46,104 nt of DNA from NCBI RefSeq assembly GCF_014650875.1, contig NZ_BMVU01000053.1:1-46104 (forward strand), written 5' to 3'. The stretch's first letter is position 1. Every line of letters begins with the position of its first letter. Of the stretch, positions 42,575 to 46,104 are shown piece by piece. Below the pieces are notes generated by a model, which saw nothing but the letters and a program-made list of their open reading frames with translations, was not told the DNA's origin and searched no databases. This DNA is from Streptomyces minutiscleroticus. Lineage in GTDB: Bacteria > Actinomycetota > Actinomycetes > Streptomycetales > Streptomycetaceae. The position numbers and the translations under genes are program-made.

Positions 42575-43126
42575 ATGGCCACTGCCACCGCCCGCGCGAT
42601 CACCGCCAAGCTGGATCTCATGTTCGACGCCATCGACACCGATCGCGACGGCCACGTCGACTGGAGCGATCACCAGCGGCTCATCGACCGCTATCTGAAC
42701 ACCTACAAGGTGGGAAAGGACGATCGCAGGGCGCACGCACTGGTGGTCGCGTACCAGATGTACTGGATCGAGTTGCTGCGTCACGCCGGCGGTGGCAGCC
42801 GCCTCGACAGGGAACAGTACCGCAGAGCGAACCGTGCACTGAGCCTGGACACCAGCCGCTTCAACATGGTGGAAGGCATCCCGCACGCCGTCTTCGACAT
42901 CATGGACACCGATGGGGACGATTCCATCGGCCAGGCGGAGTTCCGGCGGTATCTGCAGGTGTGGGGCGTCAGTGATCGGTACGCCATCAACATGTTCGGG
43001 CAGCTGGACATCGACGGCGCCGGCGTCGTCAGCCGCCGGGAGTTCGTCCACGCGGCCCGGGAGTTCTTCTACTCCTCCGACCCCTGCGCCCCGGGCAGCA
43101 TGCTCTTCGGCCGCCTCGGGATATGA
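42575..43126 (+). CDS. Calcium-binding EF-hand protein (calerythrin-like)
   Basis: 183 residues from the ATG at 42575, with GAGAGGA 7 nt upstream. EF-hand loops: DTDRDGHVDWSD (21-32), DTDGDDSIGQAE and DIDGAGVVSRRE near residues 108-160; the region around residue 70 is a decayed hand. The layout equals Streptomyces and Saccharopolyspora calerythrin-type sarcoplasmic-like proteins, thought to buffer or sense Ca2+ in the cytosol. No signal peptide. The 300 bp upstream contain no gene. Confidence 0.92.
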   Translation: MATATARAITAKLDLMFDAIDTDRDGHVDWSDHQRLIDRYLNTYKVGKDDRRAHALVVAYQMYWIELLRHAGGGSRLDREQYRRANRALSLDTSRFNMVEGIPHAVFDIMDTDGDDSIGQAEFRRYLQVWGVSDRYAINMFGQLDIDGAGVVSRREFVHAAREFFYSSDPCAPGSMLFGRLGI

Positions 43127-43454
43127 CCCGAACGCCGCCGCGTCACGACCTCCCGACGCACAGCACCGGCCACGGCCATCGGACGGAGCGCGTCCTGTCG
43201 ACGTCCCGGTCCGACCCCGGCCAGTACCGGCAGTGGCGCACCTCCGCCCGCGGCACCCCCGTCGGGAGTTCCGGCCGGCCCCTTGCGGTCGCCGGTCGGC
43301 GACATCGCGATCGGCACCGGGAGACCACCGTCACCGGTCTGCGCGGCGCACCTCGCCCGGGGCGGGTGAACTTATGGTCCTGCCGGTGAGCCGCCCACGA
43401 AAACCGAAGCGATCGAAACGGCCGTCAGTCCCGTTCTGGAGGGATTCACCGCTC

Positions 43455-44357
43455 ATGCCCGACGAGATCGTGCGTCATCTGATGTTCAGAGGGTTCAACT
43501 ACCGCTGCCGGATCGTCGAGAATCCCGCGGCTCGCACCGAACCCGTCGTGGTGATGGGCGGCGCGTTCCAGGACATGTACGCCTGGCGGCGCCTGGAGAA
43601 GCCGTGGACGGAGGTGGCCACCGTCATCACCGCCGATCTGCCCGGGTCGGGCATGGCCGACCACCTGCCGGGACGCCACGGATTCGCCTTCCTCGCCGAG
43701 GCACTCGCCCACCTTCTCGAACAGGTCGTGTGCGGCCCCGTCAATCTCTTCGGCGCCTCCTACGGCGTCCCCATTTCCTACCTCCTCTCCCAGCAGCACC
43801 CCGACCGTGTCGAGCGCCTCATGCTGCTCGGCGCCGCCATGGAGTACCCGCAGGAAGGACGGAACGGGCTTCAGGACATGGCGGACAACCTCATTGCCGG
43901 AAAGAATGCGGAGGCCTACGGCCACGCAAGCGTCAACGCACTGATGGCAGGCCCCGAGCGCCTCGTCCGGAACCGTGCCGTCGTGGCCCGCGTGCTCTCG
44001 CGTGTCATGAGCAGTGTTTCCCCGGCCGACACGGCCCGCCATCTCGCCCTCCTGGAACGCCTGATCGCCAGTGAGCGCCTGCCCGACGGCGGTATCACCG
44101 GAGTGCCCGCCCTGTGCGTCACCGGTGAATGCGACGAGTTCACCACCCCCGACCATGTCCGCGAAGTCGCCGCGACGATCGAACACGGAGCCTTCACCCT
44201 CATCCGCGAAACCGACCACCTGCCCAACCTGGAACGCCCCAAGGAGCTCTCCCGCCTCGTGACCGACTACTTCACCGACCAGCCGCTCGACAGCCTCGAC
44301 TTCCTCACCCCCATCGAACACCCCGCCCTCGACGCGGCCGTCCACGCCGTCTCGTGA
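43455..44357 (+). CDS. Alpha/beta hydrolase-fold protein
   Basis: 300 residues. VVVMGGAFQDMYAWRRLE is the oxyanion strand-turn. VNLFGASYGVPISYLLSQQH carries nucleophile Ser102, CVTGECDEFTTP Asp227 and IRETDHLPNLERP His255, so the triad is complete. Relatives include haloalkane-dehalogenase- and polyketide-ester-type hydrolases; the substrate is unknown. The ATG at 43455 is chosen because GGAGGGA lies 10 nt upstream; an ATG at 43374 in the same frame would add 27 Arg/Lys-rich residues (SRPRKPKRSKRPS). A strong hairpin follows the gene. Confidence 0.85.
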   Translation: MPDEIVRHLMFRGFNYRCRIVENPAARTEPVVVMGGAFQDMYAWRRLEKPWTEVATVITADLPGSGMADHLPGRHGFAFLAEALAHLLEQVVCGPVNLFGASYGVPISYLLSQQHPDRVERLMLLGAAMEYPQEGRNGLQDMADNLIAGKNAEAYGHASVNALMAGPERLVRNRAVVARVLSRVMSSVSPADTARHLALLERLIASERLPDGGITGVPALCVTGECDEFTTPDHVREVAATIEHGAFTLIRETDHLPNLERPKELSRLVTDYFTDQPLDSLDFLTPIEHPALDAAVHAVS

Positions 44358-44471
44358 CAGTGCGCAGCGGCGGGCGGAGCCGCTTGACAACACGCTCGGC
44401 AGGACCGGCTGCAGTCCGTGCTTCGCCGGAGGGCGGACGGTCGGCCGCCCCGCGGTGTCGCCCCTCTTTTC

Positions 44472-44512
44472 GGTCGGTGTCCGCCGGCACTTGCGCACGG
44501 CGGACACCGACC
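44472..44512. terminator. 15-bp perfect stem-loop after the hydrolase gene
   Basis: GGTCGGTGTCCGCCG (44472-44486) pairs perfectly with 44498-44512 around an 11-nt loop, 115 nt after the stop. A CCTCTTTTC tract precedes it, giving an A-rich tail on the opposite strand. Probable transcription stop. The rest of the gap to 44779 shows only a weak inverted repeat near 44665-44700. Confidence 0.65.
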
Positions 44513-44779
44513 GCCCCGTCCCCTCCGAACGAGCCCCCCGACCGTCCTGCGGTCCTCGCCCGGACGGGCTTCCCCCGGAGCCGGCCTGCGCTGCGACAGT
44601 CGACTCGACCAGCTGCACAAGAGGTTGCCGATGGGGACGGGGCCAGAGCAACAGCATGGGGCTGTCCCGGACAGGCTGCTGCTGTCCGGGCCGGTCAGCG
44701 CCTTGTCCGGGATGCGTTCGGACAGCACGGACCTGGCGAGATCCACGGTTGTCCCTCATGTCATGAGCGCAGCAAAATA

Positions 44780-45742
44780 ATGCTCGTGGGGAACCTGGGG
44801 GAATTGTCACCGCATGAAGCCCGAGACGCCGCGGACTTCGTCGCGTCGATGCAGCAGCTCAAGAAGCACACGGGGCTGACCTACCGCCAACTGGAGGAGC
44901 GGGCCGCCCGCAACGGTGACGTACTGGCCCGCAGCACACTGGCCGACATCCTGCGCCGCACGAGCCTGCCACGCCCCGACGTGCTGGCCGCGTTCGTCCG
45001 CGCCTGCGGCGACGGCCGGCGCCTCGACGCCTGGCTGGAGGCGAGGGACCGCATCGCCCGTCTCGACACCGTGCCGCCGGCGACACCCGCCCCCGAGACC
45101 GAGGCCGAAGCCGAAGCCGAGTCTCCATCGCACGCCGCGACGTCCACCGGCTCGCCCCCACGCCGGACCCCCGTCCGCCCGGTCGCACTCGCCCTCGCCC
45201 TCGTGGTCCCCCTGCTCGCCCTGCTCGTCTGGTGGCTGCTCCCCGACGACTCCCCGGGGGCACCGACCGCCGCGGGCGGCACTTCCCCGGCTCCCGCCGA
45301 CGGATGGGTCACCATCCGCTCCGCCCGCGCCCCCGGCCTGTGCCTGACCGACGGACGCGACCGGGACGGTGCCTACGCCAGTGCCATCGCCGCCCTCCTG
45401 CCCTGCGCCCAGGCCCCCGTGCCGCGCACCTACCTCGAACCGGCCGGCGCGGGCCTCCACCGCGTCCAGTGGCACCACCCCCAGGAGGGCAGAGGCTGCC
45501 TGGCGATCATGACTACCGGACCGGTCAAGGGCATGCTCGAACCGCGCGACGACTGCGGCCGGGCCACCTTGTTCCGGCTGGAGGCAACCGCGTCCGACAG
45601 CGCCGAGGGCTTCCGGCTCCGCCCGGTCCACAGCGGCAGGTGCATCGGCATCGCCGACGACCACGCCCCCGAGGGAGCCGAAGCCGTCGAGGAACGCTGC
45701 ACCGGGGCGGCCGACCAGCGATTCCTCATCCGGGCAGGCTGA
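44780..45742 (+). CDS. Membrane-anchored XRE-like helix-turn-helix protein with C-terminal ricin-type lectin domain
   Basis: 320 residues. VASMQQLKKHTGLTYRQLEE, NGDVLARSTLADILRRTSLP and RPDVLAAFVRACGDGRRLDA form an XRE-like helical domain common in Streptomyces. An Ala/Glu/Pro linker leads to one membrane helix (about 134-154, VALALALVVPLLALLVWWLL). Outside, GWVTIRSARAPGLCLTDGRD and CLAIMTTGPVKGMLEPRDDC with RPVHSGRCIGIADDHAPEGA and DQRFLIRAG are ricin B-like repeats with paired Cys. It may couple extracellular glycan sensing to the cytosol. No ribosome site is evident at the ATG. Confidence 0.85.
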   Translation: MLVGNLGELSPHEARDAADFVASMQQLKKHTGLTYRQLEERAARNGDVLARSTLADILRRTSLPRPDVLAAFVRACGDGRRLDAWLEARDRIARLDTVPPATPAPETEAEAEAESPSHAATSTGSPPRRTPVRPVALALALVVPLLALLVWWLLPDDSPGAPTAAGGTSPAPADGWVTIRSARAPGLCLTDGRDRDGAYASAIAALLPCAQAPVPRTYLEPAGAGLHRVQWHHPQEGRGCLAIMTTGPVKGMLEPRDDCGRATLFRLEATASDSAEGFRLRPVHSGRCIGIADDHAPEGAEAVEERCTGAADQRFLIRAG

Positions 45743-45810
45743 CCGCCCCCGCCACGGCCGGCGCGGACGACGGCCCCTGCTCAGCGGGGACGACAGCCCG
45801 TAAAGCGGGC

Positions 45811-45837
45811 AACCCCGGCCGGCGCACGGCCGGGGTT
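45811..45837. terminator. Bidirectional terminator between convergent genes
   Basis: AACCCCGGCCG (45811-45821) pairs perfectly with CGGCCGGGGTT (45827-45837) around a 5-nt loop, midway between the XRE-ricin stop and the minus-strand glycosidase stop. It can serve both genes. Confidence 0.75.
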
Positions 45838-45944
45838 CCCCGAGGCGGTGAGTACCGTCAACAGGTGGAGGCGCCCACGCCGTGAACCGCTCGTCCACGC
45901 GTCGGCGGACCGCACCCCATCGCGGTCACCGCGGACCGGACGGG

Positions 45945-46104
45945 TCAGCGCCGCAGAGTGAGGACACCCGGCCGCCAGGGCAGTTGGTCGTAGGGACCGT
46001 TCGCGGAGGGGGACTTGCCCTGGTAGAGGAACTGCAGGTTGCAGGGGTCGACGGTCATGGTCTGGTCGGGGTTGTTGCGGACCAGGTCACCGTGGCTGAT
46101 GTCG
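45945..46104 (-). CDS. Secreted glycoside hydrolase, C-terminal part (arabinofuranosidase-like, GH62/GH43 type)
   Basis: Only the last 52 residues are in the window: DISHGDLVRNNPDQTMTVDP, CNLQFLYQGKSPSANGPYDQ and LPWRPGVLTLRR before the TGA at 45945. The block NPDQTMTVDPCNLQFLYQG and the closing LPWRPGVLTL resemble the end of GH62/GH43-type alpha-L-arabinofuranosidase catalytic domains. This is from memory of family sequences and the exact family is unsure. It would fit with the mannanase as a second plant-cell-wall enzyme. Confidence 0.55.
   Translation of the reverse strand, partial: DISHGDLVRNNPDQTMTVDPCNLQFLYQGKSPSANGPYDQLPWRPGVLTLRR

Noticed and set aside
44129..44779. In-frame upstream extension of the XRE-ricin protein
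   Set aside because: The extension is Arg/Pro-rich, overlaps the hydrolase gene in another frame and crosses a strong hairpin; the ATG at 44780 starts the recognisable domain.

Overview
The window is very G+C-rich and reads as the accessory part of a Streptomyces (or close relative) chromosome. Evidence for this: modular type I PKS, GTG starts, several actinobacterial IS families, a textbook CebR box, an in-frame TTA (bldA-type) codon, and families common in Streptomyces (MEDS-STAS, DUF6924, DUF2267, secreted GH5/CBM2 enzymes). No rRNA, tRNA or CRISPR was seen. All identifications come from reading motifs; no database search was run.

Region 1 (1-10830, minus strand) is one edge of a type I polyketide cluster. 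In transcription order it has a P450, an aminoglycoside-phosphotransferase-fold protein, a type II thioesterase, an MFS exporter and an atypical SDR, then an old insertion-sequence island (3906-5310), then the first PKS gene (loading AT-ACP, KS, start of AT, running off the window at base 1). The P450 and PKS promoters carry the same signature: three 11-bp direct repeats. This suggests one pathway regulator, not present here. The loading AT has an altered nucleophile motif (GESFA instead of GHSxG).

Region 2 (10850-20300) is an IS graveyard around a few working genes. It has pieces of IS5-, ISAs1- and IS701-type transposases. The working genes are an ArsR-type regulator divergent from a drug exporter plus PhzF-like enzyme, and a B-lectin/DUF6924 protein with a TTA codon. 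Two related IS5-type elements share a left-end hairpin whose stem changes by compensated base pairs.

Region 3 (20579-25500) is small-molecule metabolism and detoxification: a D-erythronate dehydrogenase-like enzyme, a TetR regulator divergent from a hexapeptide acetyltransferase, a VOC protein, and remnants of a macrolide glycosyltransferase, an FG-GAP protein, a GNAT and an SDR.

Region 4 (25794-30500) looks like a stress and respiration island: two DUF2267 proteins, two divergent Hsp20 proteins, cytochrome oxidase subunit I with a coupled small membrane protein, and a candidate Cys-containing leader peptide directly ahead of the oxidase gene.

Region 5 (31250-46104) holds a DeoR regulator with a duplicated, inverted promoter/operator, a second phosphotransferase, a translationally coupled MEDS-STAS/HATPase pair, an orphan histidine kinase, a secreted beta-mannanase behind a CebR box, an AraC/hydrolase pair, an EF-hand protein, an alpha/beta hydrolase, a membrane-anchored XRE-ricin protein, and the end of a secreted glycosidase. 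Two copies of a ~160-bp fold-back, MITE-like repeat (24734-24894 and 32557-32716) lie in opposite orientation. One has perfect 5-bp target duplications and sits just in front of the phosphotransferase gene.
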